A stretch of 44,105 bases of DNA, from NCBI GenBank assembly GCA_022072415.1, contig JAJVHW010000088.1, positions 1 through 44,105 of the forward strand, written 5' to 3'. Below the pieces are notes generated by a model. The model was not told the DNA's origin. It searched no databases and saw only the letters and a program-made list of their open reading frames with translations. Origin of the DNA: Planctomycetota bacterium. Lineage in GTDB: Bacteria > Planctomycetota > JAJSAM01 > JAJVHW01. Both the position numbers and the translations under genes were made by a program. Shown in pieces: positions 15,833-23,821 of the stretch (position 1 is its first letter; every line of letters begins with the position of its first letter).

Positions 15833-16726
15833 TCACGTCGGATCTCCGGCCTGCCTGGGGATCGACCCTGACGTCTGCTGGACCAGAAGCAGCGCCTCGT
15901 TCGCCAGTCGCGCGAACTCTGGGTCGTCGTCACTCTCAGCCTTCAGCGCCCGCTGCACCGCGACGCAGGCATCACTGTTCGACGGCAACTGCCTGAAGGC
16001 ATCCCGAAGCCGCTGGCCCAAGCCAGCCTTGTGAGCAGCAGCGTCGCGTGCGCCGCCGCCGGGCTTGATCGACTTCAGCACGTCCTTCGGGCCGAGTGCC
16101 CTTCCGTCCCTCCCGCGCGCCGAGCCGGAGCCCGCGGGAGCGGGCGAAGGCGACGGCGAGGCGCGCGGTCCCGTCCGGTCCGTGTCCGCGTCCGCTTCGC
16201 GTCCACGTCCCGTCCGGTCCACGTCCAGTCCACTTCCGCCGTCGAGCGATCGACGATCACTCGTCGAGGGCTCGTCGAGTGTGCGACGCCGGCGGGGCGA
16301 CTCGACGGCCTCTGTGCGGGATTCACGATTCCGCCAGCGCAAGTTCCTCTGGCGCTCTGGGCACGACCCCTCAGGCGGAGGCGGGAGTCGGCTGTCGTTG
16401 GGACGGTCCACCACCTGGTAGCAGAAGCTCTGTCCGTCCTTCCAACCGCGGATCACGAGGAACCGCCGCGCCTCCGCCTCGTATCGGATGACGAGTCCGG
16501 CGCGCTCCAGGTCTTCCACGGCAACGAGTAGGCTGCGCTCGTCGACATCGGGTGGCAGCCCGCGTGGGAAGGTCGCCGTCAGCAGCGAACGATCGTCGCC
16601 GTACATACGACCGTCGTCGTCGGCTTCGGAGATGAGCAGGACGAGAGCCAGGCGGGCGAGGACGGAGAGGCCGTCCATCACAGGAGATCGCCGCATCTCC
16701 GGGTCGATCGTGCGTATCCGCGGCAT
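15833..16726 (-). CDS. Phage replication-initiation-like protein (297 aa)
   Basis: The first 100 residues (MPRIRTIDPEMRRSPVM, LSVLARLALVLLISEADDDG, LLVAVEDLERAGLVIRYEAE, FLVIRGWKDGQ) match the winged-helix region common in phage replication organiser and DnaD-like proteins. A disordered Arg/Pro/Asp-rich linker (about 110-220) and a short helical C-terminal part follow. It probably binds the element's origin. The ATG at 16726 overlaps the stop of the upstream HTH gene as TGATG. The linker is low-complexity, and its many open reading frames on both strands are shadows. Confidence 0.7.
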   Translation of the reverse strand: MPRIRTIDPEMRRSPVMDGLSVLARLALVLLISEADDDGRMYGDDRSLLTATFPRGLPPDVDERSLLVAVEDLERAGLVIRYEAEARRFLVIRGWKDGQSFCYQVVDRPNDSRLPPPPEGSCPERQRNLRWRNRESRTEAVESPRRRRTLDEPSTSDRRSLDGGSGLDVDRTGRGREADADTDRTGPRASPSPSPAPAGSGSARGRDGRALGPKDVLKSIKPGGGARDAAAHKAGLGQRLRDAFRQLPSNSDACVAVQRALKAESDDDPEFARLANEALLLVQQTSGSIPRQAGDPT

Positions 16727-16932
16727 CAGCGCACCTCGTGAGAGTTGGTGGCCGGCCTGCGGCGGACTGAGAGCGCCGCGCGGAGCCGCTCGACCGCGTC
16801 CGAGTCCCACGCGAAGACGTGGCCGATCCTCGGGACGCCCGTGACCAGAGCGCGCCGGATCGCGTCGTGGACGATCGACTCCCGGACGCCGAGCTCCTCG
16901 GCCACTTCGCGCGTGCTCTTCATCTGGCTCAT
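16726..16932 (-). CDS. Small HTH DNA-binding protein (68 aa)
   Basis: A single MerR/excisionase-type HTH covers most of the protein: STREVAEELGVRESIVHDAI, then GHVFAWDSDAVERLRAAL. The ATG at 16932 has GAGGAGGT about 8 nt upstream. Longer upstream frames lack a site. The stop overlaps the next start, so it heads the leftward operon of replication, terminase and methyltransferase genes and may regulate it. It is short for a repressor and has no separate dimerisation domain. Confidence 0.7.
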   Translation of the reverse strand: MSQMKSTREVAEELGVRESIVHDAIRRALVTGVPRIGHVFAWDSDAVERLRAALSVRRRPATNSHEVR

Positions 16933-17304
16933 CTGCGAAACCTCCTCGTGTGCGGCGACGGCCGCAGCGACGTTCAACCCATCGTGTGGCTCCACGGAGA
17001 CCGGCGCAAGCCGGTCTGACGGCTCCGGAGAAATCGACGTAAGCGGTTTCCATGTAACAGTTTGAGATCGAATCCAGATTCGTCGTGGTCTCTCGGGGTC
17101 TCTGTCGCGTCGCGCTGCCATCGCCGCAGCGAATCGAACCACGGAGGCCGCAGCGAGCGTGGACAGAGTGGTCCAGCAACCCTGTCCACGGCGTCGCCGG
17201 GAGGGTCGCGTACCGCGCGACAGCGATGCGCCGCGTCCCGGCGCGGAGGTGGGATGGACTACGTCGGGATCACGTGTCCATGACGATTGCTCGGCGGTGC
17301 GTCG
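16933..17304. promoter_or_regulatory. Gene-free control region with GNRA hairpin
   Basis: No gene is supported in these 372 bp. A perfect 8-bp stem AGACCGGC (16998-17005) with GCCGGTCT (17010-17017) encloses the tetraloop GCAA. It lies about 65 nt upstream of the HTH start, in the 5' leader of the leftward operon. The local sequence around 17025-17080 is less GC-rich than its surroundings, as expected for a promoter. The role of the hairpin (leader structure, attenuator or operator) is not known. Confidence 0.45.
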
Positions 17305-18183
17305 CTACTTCGCCGCGGCGGGCCCGTCGACGCCGATCACGACGTGCGCCCAGTGGGCGTTGAACCATCGGCTGAAGGTCCGGCGGTCAACGGCAGGCAC
17401 TCGTTGGAGTGCCGCTTCCGCGGCGACGAGCCGCGCAAGTTCAGCCACATTCGTTTCGAGAGAACCGCCGCGGCAGGGCCTGCCGTGCTTCCTGAGCGCC
17501 GCGATCGTGAGCCGCCAGCAGTCGACCTTCTCCGGATGCATCAGCCACGGTTCGGGAAGGGGCCCTCGCTCAGGCCGGTCGGGCCAGTTCTCATCGCGCA
17601 TCCGCCAGTGGGACTTCGCCGTGCTGAGGACCGCGTCCTGCGGAGCATGGCGGCCGAACCGCACGCAGCGCGGGTTCGTCGCGAAGCGGTCGTCGTAGCC
17701 GGCCCGCTCAGGCCGCCGCACCAGGACGGCGCCATGCGGGAGGTGCTTCGTCGCCCCCGACCCCTCGATCGCGAGCGGCAGCCAGCGAGGACCCCCGGGG
17801 AGCGACGCAGATCGGTAGACGTACTCCAGGAACTCGAGCCCCACGCCTCGCCGGCGCAGCAGGCCCTCGAGCCCGCGTAGAACGAAGGACTCCTGGCAAG
17901 CCGCCTCGGCCTCCGCACGGCGAGGCACCCGACCCGCGGGCTTCAGTCTCCGCGCTCGTTCCGTGCGGCTTCCAAGGAGGTCCCACGAGTTCAGGTGCCC
18001 GAACCACTCGGACCTCGCCTCTGCGCGAAGCCGCTCGATCTCCCTCCGCGCCACCTCGAGGAAGTCGCTCCCTGCGCTCGGCGGGGATCCGCCACGTCCG
18101 AGGAGCACGCGCTCCGCCGCCTCAGAGAGGAACTCGGCCGCCGCGCGGCGGTCCACGGAGTCGTCGAGATCCCGGCGCGGCAT
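17305..18183 (-). CDS. Element protein of unknown function (292 aa)
   Basis: I do not recognise a family. The ATG at 18183 has GAGGAGG about 5 nt upstream. The sequence is Arg-rich, with a helical N-terminal half (VARREIERLRAEARSEWFG). A middle part has Pro/Trp and charged motifs (HWRMRDENWPDRPERG), and the C-terminus contains RRTFSRWFNAHWAHVVIGV. No Walker motif, HTH or clear catalytic set was seen. It is divergent from the serine recombinase and upstream of the leftward replication operon, so a role in element maintenance is possible. Confidence 0.65.
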   Translation of the reverse strand: MPRRDLDDSVDRRAAAEFLSEAAERVLLGRGGSPPSAGSDFLEVARREIERLRAEARSEWFGHLNSWDLLGSRTERARRLKPAGRVPRRAEAEAACQESFVLRGLEGLLRRRGVGLEFLEYVYRSASLPGGPRWLPLAIEGSGATKHLPHGAVLVRRPERAGYDDRFATNPRCVRFGRHAPQDAVLSTAKSHWRMRDENWPDRPERGPLPEPWLMHPEKVDCWRLTIAALRKHGRPCRGGSLETNVAELARLVAAEAALQRVPAVDRRTFSRWFNAHWAHVVIGVDGPAAAK

Positions 18184-18523
18184 CGATCCTCCTCGTGCAT
18201 CCAAGCACGCGCGTTCTCGCCGGGCGGACGGTCGTCCGCACGGGGACGACAGGCACGGCAAATCGGCGCCGCGTCCACGGTCGTTCGTCGCGCGCGCGCA
18301 CGGAGCGCGCACCGCCGGAGCGTACGCCCCGGTTCCGACGACGGGGCCGCGGTGCGCACGAAACCCCCGGTGCCAGGCGCCGGCGAGCCTCCGCCGTCGC
18401 GGGGCTCCAGGGCGGCATCGCCGCTGCGCAGAAGTCACTGGTTTCGTGCGCAGTCCGAGCGAACGTCCCCGGCGGGCCGCCCCGCCGCGCCCGGCGAGGC
18501 GGCTCCCGGAAGGAGCACTCCCG
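18184..18523. repeat. Divergent region with 13-bp inverted repeat beside the serine recombinase
   Basis: No gene is supported. A perfect 13-bp inverted repeat, TGCGCACGAAACC (18353-18365) and its complement (18440-18452), flanks a 74-bp spacer. It ends about 70 bp before the recombinase start. It could be a recombination site, a pair of operators for the recombinase, or a small invertible segment. G/C-rich alternating sequence fills 18280-18330. Confidence 0.5.
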
Positions 18524-19222
18524 ATGTCCTCCGCCGCCACGACCCGAGCGATCGCGCTGCTCCGCTGCTCGACCGACCGTCAGGACCTCGACCACCAGCG
18601 CGACGCCGTCTCGCGATGGGCCGAGCGGCAGGAGGGGCTCAGGTCGCTTGAGTTCCGGGAGGAGGCTGCGACCTCGGGCGGCGCCGCGGACAGGCCCGTC
18701 CTTGATCGGCTCCTTCGGGACGCCCGGCGCGGGGAGTTCGACCTCCTCGTCGTGGCGGCGCTCGACCGGCTCGGCCGCGACGCCGTGCGGCTCGTCACCG
18801 CGCTCGACGAGCTCCACGGCGCGGGCGTGCGGGTCGTGTCGCTCCGGGAGGGGATCGACTTCGCGGGGCCGGTCGGGCGCGCCCTGGCGGCCCTCCTCGG
18901 CGCTGTCGCGGAGATCGAGCGTGCGGCGATCCGGGAGCGGGTCAGGAGCGGGCTGCGCGCCGCGCGCGCGCGTGGGGCGGTCCTCGGCCGACCGGCGCTC
19001 CGCTGGCGCGCCGAGGAGATCGCGGAGGTCCGCTCGCTCCTGGCCGCGGGGCGTTCGATCCGCGGGATTGCGCGGGACGGCGCCGTCGTCGTCTTCGACT
19101 CGCAAGGCCGCGCCGTCCGACCGAGCGAGGCCGCGATCCGGGCGGCGCTCGGCGGACCCGCGGAGCCGACGGGTTCTGGACGCCGCGCGCGCTGCATCGC
19201 TCCGTCGCCGCCCTCGCGCTGA
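18524..19222 (+). CDS. Serine recombinase of the resolvase/invertase family (232 aa)
   Basis: The catalytic domain spans residues 8-150: nucleophile S16 in LLRCSTDRQD, VVAALDRLGRDAVRLV with the conserved Arg pair, and a long helix GAVAEIERAAIRERVRSG. A partial C-terminal HTH follows (WRAEEIAEVRSLLAAGRSIRGIA), interrupted by an insertion before PSEAAIRAAL. The ATG at 18524 has AAGGAG about 8 nt upstream. It would catalyse resolution or inversion at short sites, and the inverted repeat just upstream is a candidate. The element therefore has two recombinases of different chemistry. Confidence 0.9.
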   Translation: MSSAATTRAIALLRCSTDRQDLDHQRDAVSRWAERQEGLRSLEFREEAATSGGAADRPVLDRLLRDARRGEFDLLVVAALDRLGRDAVRLVTALDELHGAGVRVVSLREGIDFAGPVGRALAALLGAVAEIERAAIRERVRSGLRAARARGAVLGRPALRWRAEEIAEVRSLLAAGRSIRGIARDGAVVVFDSQGRAVRPSEAAIRAALGGPAEPTGSGRRARCIAPSPPSR

Positions 19223-19372
19223 ACAGCCGCACCTGACGCTCCCGCGCCGGGTGCAGCTCGTTCCCCTCACGCACCCCCCCAGTCAAAAAGCAGGGCGGCA
19301 CCCCTCCGCAGCCCCGGGGGGCCGGAACCGGCTCCGATCCGCGTGTCGCCCTGCATCGGTATGATCCTCTGA

Positions 19373-19930
19373 ATGAGCACCGAACAGGGCTCGACCGGGG
19401 GCGTGGAGCACCCGCCGTCGACCGCGACGTCGGCGGCGCAGCCGTTTGCACACCGGCCGATCCCGCGCCGGCTGCGCGTCAGGACCGCTTCCGCGCTTGA
19501 CCGCGTCCGCGTGAACGAACTCCTCCGGCGCATGGAGGCCGGGGAGGGAGAGCTCGACGCATTCTGGGCGGTGGTGACGAGCGAGGACCTCGGGTACTGC
19601 GGGTTCATCGGCAGGACCGACCGTCCCCGCGCCGTGTCGCTCCGGCGGAAGCTCGCGGCGCTGCTCGAGCGCACGCAGCCCGGCCTCGTCGCCGAGGCGC
19701 GAAACCTCGCGCTGGCAAGGCTGGCCCGGCTCTCCGACGAGGCGCTGCTCGCCGTCTCCGAAGTCGTCGGAGGGAGCGAGCCCGACGCGCGGATGGCGCG
19801 GGCGCGCCTTGATGCGGCGAAGACGATCCTCGCCTCGCTCGGCATCGCGGATCGCGGCGGCGGCGTCACCGTGGCGACCCAGGTCAACGTGTCATCGCAC
19901 GCTCCGGACCGGGTGCCCGATGGCGCGTGA
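19373..19930 (+). CDS. Putative terminase small subunit or packaging accessory (185 aa)
   Basis: The protein is helical after a disordered N-terminus. Its C-terminal pattern, ARMARARLDAAKTILASLGI then VTVATQVNVSSHA, is like that at the end of many phage small terminases. Its stop overlaps the start of the large terminase gene by 11 bp, the usual position for a small subunit. No HTH can be fixed by eye. The ATG at 19373 has only a weak site. If correct, the element has two different small-terminase candidates, this one and the P27 type at 15191-15685. Confidence 0.55.
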   Translation: MSTEQGSTGGVEHPPSTATSAAQPFAHRPIPRRLRVRTASALDRVRVNELLRRMEAGEGELDAFWAVVTSEDLGYCGFIGRTDRPRAVSLRRKLAALLERTQPGLVAEARNLALARLARLSDEALLAVSEVVGGSEPDARMARARLDAAKTILASLGIADRGGGVTVATQVNVSSHAPDRVPDGA

Positions 19931-21800
19931 CGGGACCGTGCGGAGCACGAGCGCGTCGGTCCGCAACCCCGAAGCGGAGGAGCCGGGCGACCGCGACTGG
20001 GACGCGCTCGGCGGCGATCTCGTGGACGATGAGGATTCGCTGGAAGGCGGAGCGCCGAAGGACGGAGCGCTGGACGATGGGGCGCACGCGGCCGGTCTCG
20101 CGGATCGGGAAGCGTTCGCCGCTGTCCGAAGGCTCCCGCGTGCGGGTCCGCACCTGACCGCGCCGACGGGCGCCGTCGCTGACGTCTCGCCGCGCGCGCC
20201 CTGGACCGACGATGCCGCGCGCGAGTGCGTGCGCCTCCTCGAAGCCCTCGTGCTCGACACGGGCGAGCGGTGGGGCGACCGCTCGCTCATGCCGTGGCAG
20301 CGCGAGGCGTTCGCTGCGACGCTGGGGCTCCCCGGCCACGCGGCCGGCGCGAAGAGCCAGCTCTGGGTCGAGGGGCCGACGGGGTGCGGGAAGGACCAGG
20401 TGATCGCCGCCGTGTGCCTGGCTGCGCTCCGCTTCGCGCCGGCGGGCTACGAGGTGGTCAACTACTCGGCCGACCTCGACCGCTGCCGCGACCTCGTGAA
20501 GACGGTGCGAGGGTTCATCCAGCGGACCGACGAGCGCGCCGAGGCGATGGGCATCCCGAGGTGGCTCGGCGAGGGGATCACGATCCTCCGGGACGAGATC
20601 CGCCGCGAGGCGGCGGACGAGCGGGGTCGGCTGGTCGTGCGCGCCGTCGCGCGGATCGAGTCGCTCGACGGCTACTCGGCGTCGGGCGCGCGCGCGGACC
20701 TCTTCATCGCCAACGAGGTCCAGAGCTGGCCGGAGCCGCACGGCGAGCGGGTCTGGGACGAAGCGCTCGCGCGCTACGACAAGCTCCCGCACGGGCGCTT
20801 CGCCGTCTTCTCGAACGCGCCGTTCTCGCCGGCCGGGGACTTCCGCCGGGACGAGCGCGAGCGGGCCGCAGCGTGCGCCGCGGACTCGCCCTGGCACTTC
20901 GTGCCGGTGTCGGTCGAGGACTGCCCGTGGATCGGGCCGGAGAAGCTCGAGCGAAAGCGGGCATCGCTCGCGCCGCACGTGTTCCGCAGGCTCTACCTTT
21001 GCCTCCCGACCGACGGCCGCGGCGAGCTCGTCTCTCCGGCGGTCTACGACCGCGCAGTTGATCCGGGGTATCGCCCGCCCTCCGCTCCCGCACCCGGCGA
21101 CCGCTGCTACCACGGGCTCGACGTCGGAGTTTCGCGGGACCACGCGGTCCACGCTATCGTGCGCCGATGCGCGGCCGACGGCAGGCTCTACCTCGACCGG
21201 ATACGCGTCTGGCTTCCGCCGCCGCGCGGGCAGATCGACCTCGACGGGATCGAGGCGGAGGTCGCCGCGTCCTTGGTTGAGCGACCGGGACGGCTCCTCG
21301 CCGATCCCTACCAGGCGGTCCAGATGTGTCAGGCGCTTGCGCGTGGCGGGAACGACGTGCGTCAGATCCCCTTCACGACGGAGTCGCTGACCCGGATGTG
21401 CGAGGCCGTCCGGAGCGCGTTCAACGACCGGCGCCTCGTTCTCTTCGCTGACGCGGGACTCGTGTCGGCCGGCGGCGGTGCCGCGGGCTCGGCGACGACG
21501 AGCCTCCGCCGACAGGTGCTCGAAGCGGAGGTGGCGGAGTCCGAGCGGGGCTCGCGGATACGAAGCCGCCGCGGGCGGGGCGGCCACGGCGACCAGCTCG
21601 CAGCCCTGGCCCTCGCGCTCCTTGGTGCAGCCGAGGACGGCGTGCAGTCATGCCCCGCCGTCGGGGCGCCGCCCGAGCGGGAGCCCGAGGCAGGGCACCC
21701 CGCCGATTCTCATCCGGGACGTCGCGGGTACTTCCGACCCCACGGCGGACGGCTGATCGGGGCGCGCGTCGAACGGCGGCGGATCATCCGCGGTCGTTAG
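19920..21800 (+). CDS. Phage terminase large subunit (626 aa)
   Basis: This is a DNA-packaging ATPase and nuclease. The Walker A-like EGPTGCGKDQ lies at 151-160 and the Walker B-like ADLFIANEVQSW near 259-270. The RNase H-fold nuclease has acidic residues in YHGLDVGVSRDH (D401), LLADPYQ (D462) and GGHGDQ (D558). The length is normal for this class. The N-terminal 90 residues are acidic and disordered. The ATG at 19920 overlaps the upstream gene. The stop shares the bases TTAG with the convergent AlbA-domain gene. No portal, protease or capsid gene follows, which is unusual for a prophage. Confidence 0.88.
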   Translation: MARDGTVRSTSASVRNPEAEEPGDRDWDALGGDLVDDEDSLEGGAPKDGALDDGAHAAGLADREAFAAVRRLPRAGPHLTAPTGAVADVSPRAPWTDDAARECVRLLEALVLDTGERWGDRSLMPWQREAFAATLGLPGHAAGAKSQLWVEGPTGCGKDQVIAAVCLAALRFAPAGYEVVNYSADLDRCRDLVKTVRGFIQRTDERAEAMGIPRWLGEGITILRDEIRREAADERGRLVVRAVARIESLDGYSASGARADLFIANEVQSWPEPHGERVWDEALARYDKLPHGRFAVFSNAPFSPAGDFRRDERERAAACAADSPWHFVPVSVEDCPWIGPEKLERKRASLAPHVFRRLYLCLPTDGRGELVSPAVYDRAVDPGYRPPSAPAPGDRCYHGLDVGVSRDHAVHAIVRRCAADGRLYLDRIRVWLPPPRGQIDLDGIEAEVAASLVERPGRLLADPYQAVQMCQALARGGNDVRQIPFTTESLTRMCEAVRSAFNDRRLVLFADAGLVSAGGGAAGSATTSLRRQVLEAEVAESERGSRIRSRRGRGGHGDQLAALALALLGAAEDGVQSCPAVGAPPEREPEAGHPADSHPGRRGYFRPHGGRLIGARVERRRIIRGR

Positions 21801-22954
21801 TCACGGAGCGTGTGCCACCGGCCGCCGGACGCGTACGAAGCCGATTCGCGGATGCCGACCGCGTTCCAGAGGGAATCGAACGCCGGACGAAGGACTCGCC
21901 GGAGATCCGCGCCGTAGTCGGTGACGAGCACGTCGGGGCAGAGGAGGTGGTCCCGGTCGATCGGGTGGTCCGCGCGACGGTGCCGCTCGAACGAGGTGCC
22001 GGGGATCTGGAGCCCCCGACAGCGAAGGACCGAGAGGAGAATCACGGCGGGCCCCTCCGCCGAGAGCTTCCGCAGTGCGCCCAAGTACTCGCCGCTTCGG
22101 GCGAGGACCTGGTCCTCGATCTCGGTGAGCAGGATGTTCCCGTCGAGACAGAGCCGATCGGTTGCCGACTCGAACGCGCCGGATCGCAGCACCTGAAGGT
22201 AGGCGCCGGGCCCGCGGGACGTGATGAGGAAGCCGTCGAAGTTCCAGCGGCGCTCGACGGCATCCGAACTGAGCGGAAGGACCTCACGGTCGATCGAGGC
22301 GGCCCGGCCGATCGGAAACGGAAGGCCGACCCGCTCTCCGAACGGAACCACGTGGAGGACGACGACCGCGCCGGGCTCAAGCGCCGACGGCGCCTCGCCG
22401 CCGAGTATCCGCGAGATGCGCTCGGCGCGGAACGCCCGCACGCGGTCCGACGCGCCAGCGCCGTCGGCGAAGGCGCGCCGGAGGTCATCGACGTCGAGCT
22501 GGAAGCAGCCGGCCGAGCCACGGCCGAAGAACCGCGACCAGCCGCCGAGGGTCACCATGTGGGGCGCGCAGAAGCTGCGCGGAACGCGGAGGACCAGGGC
22601 GACCCGCCCCTCGCCGACCCCGATCACAGCCGACTGCACACCGTGGACCCGCGGACGGATGCCGTCCCGGATTGAGTTCTCGACCCGGAGCTTCAAGTCG
22701 TCCGGGCTCCCCTCCTCGAAGCCGCAGACATCCTCTGGGACGCCCTCCCTGGCGGCGATGCCGTAGATCAGGTGGCCGCCGGCGGCGTTCGCGAGCGAGC
22801 TCACGTCCTTCAGGAGCTCGCGCTTCGCCTCGTCGTTGCGCCCCGGTGCGTCGCGCTTGTACTCGACGGTGCGGCACTCCGCCGCGGCGGCGGCGACGAG
22901 CGCGCGGAGGTCCGCCGCTCCGAGTTCTTCGATCGCCTTTCCTTCGAACGCCAT
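21797..22954 (-). CDS. AlbA_2/Schlafen-type domain protein (385 aa)
   Basis: Residues about 20-150 match the AlbA_2 (Schlafen) domain: ECRTVEYKRDAPGR, LLKDVSSLANAAGGHLIYGIA and the later VALVLRVPRSFCAPHMV. The C-terminal 230 residues are beta-rich and not recognised. Proteins with this domain are frequent in defence islands and mobile elements, where they are thought to bind nucleic acid or act as nucleases. The ATG at 22954 has GGAGG about 7 nt upstream. It is convergent with the terminase gene. A second protein with the same domain lies at 23822, with the domain at its other end. Confidence 0.75.
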   Translation of the reverse strand: MAFEGKAIEELGAADLRALVAAAAAECRTVEYKRDAPGRNDEAKRELLKDVSSLANAAGGHLIYGIAAREGVPEDVCGFEEGSPDDLKLRVENSIRDGIRPRVHGVQSAVIGVGEGRVALVLRVPRSFCAPHMVTLGGWSRFFGRGSAGCFQLDVDDLRRAFADGAGASDRVRAFRAERISRILGGEAPSALEPGAVVVLHVVPFGERVGLPFPIGRAASIDREVLPLSSDAVERRWNFDGFLITSRGPGAYLQVLRSGAFESATDRLCLDGNILLTEIEDQVLARSGEYLGALRKLSAEGPAVILLSVLRCRGLQIPGTSFERHRRADHPIDRDHLLCPDVLVTDYGADLRRVLRPAFDSLWNAVGIRESASYASGGRWHTLRD

Positions 22955-23123
22955 CGGGGCCTCCTTCGGGACGAGTCTATCGGCCTGCCGGACACCGGAA
23001 GGATCCGCGGAGTGCAAGGAGGATCTGCGGGCTGGCGGGCGTCCGCGGGCGCGGCGAGCGGCGCTGGAACACACTGGCTATCGCACATGCCGGAGCGAAC
23101 GTCCGGGTTAGGAGGTGCTCACG

Positions 23124-23651
23124 ATGAAGCACAAGAAGAAGACGAAGAAGGCGGGCGCCGTCGGCGCGCCAGTCCGGACGAAGACCCGGGCGACAGTCCG
23201 AGCGACGACCCGCGCGGCCATCCGCGCGGCGAGCCGAACGGCGTCGGGGGTAGCCGCAGAGGCGACGAGCAAGACCGCCCCCTGTCGGCGCGGTACGCGC
23301 GATCCGGTCGAGCCGCCTCGCCGGACCCGCGCCCCGGCGCGGCGCGACGACGCGGGAGTCCCGCCGCCGGGGTCGGTCCTCACGCGGCGATACAAGGGCC
23401 GGGACCTCCTCGTCACGGTCACGGCGGAGGGGTTCCGATTGGACGGCGAGTCCTTCCGGCCGCTGACCGCGGTCGCTCGCCGCGTGACCGGCTACGCGGC
23501 GATCTCGGGCCCGCACTTCTTCCGCCTGAAGGCCCAGCGCCGCGAGCAGGTCGCGGGTTCCGCGCCCTCTCGATCCGGCCCGCGGCAGGCGCCGCCGCTT
23601 CCGCCCGCCACGCCGGGAGACGAAGCCGAAACGAGCACCGCGGCGCCCTGA
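23124..23651 (+). CDS. DUF2924-family protein (175 aa)
   Basis: The C-terminal half has the DUF2924 pattern: PGSVLTRRYKGRDLLVTVTA, then EGFRLDGESF, LTAVARRVTGY and GPHFFRLK. The N-terminal 65 residues are a basic Thr/Arg/Ala-rich tail that likely contacts DNA. DUF2924 proteins are usually found near serine recombinases and phage genes; their function is not established. The ATG at 23124 has AGGAGGTG 6 nt upstream. A strong hairpin ends the gene 27 bp after the stop. Confidence 0.75.
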   Translation: MKHKKKTKKAGAVGAPVRTKTRATVRATTRAAIRAASRTASGVAAEATSKTAPCRRGTRDPVEPPRRTRAPARRDDAGVPPPGSVLTRRYKGRDLLVTVTAEGFRLDGESFRPLTAVARRVTGYAAISGPHFFRLKAQRREQVAGSAPSRSGPRQAPPLPPATPGDEAETSTAAP

Positions 23652-23677
23652 CCCGCCGCGCTGAGACTGCTCCCGTC

Positions 23678-23703
23678 CCCGGCGGCGCTTCGGCGCCGCC
23701 GGG
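23678..23703 (+). terminator. Intrinsic terminator with UUCG tetraloop
   Basis: A perfect 11-bp stem CCCGGCGGCGC with GCGCCGCCGGG encloses the loop TTCG and is followed by CTCGTTT. It lies just after the DUF2924 gene. Confidence 0.75.
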
Positions 23704-23821
23704 CTCGTTTCACGGCCGAGGCGACCGTCTGCGCTTCACGTGCGCTGCCGCCTCGATCGAGCCGAAGGTGCGCGCGTCGACGCCCATTCGGCGGGGGACG
23801 AACGGCGCGTAGTCTCTGCCT

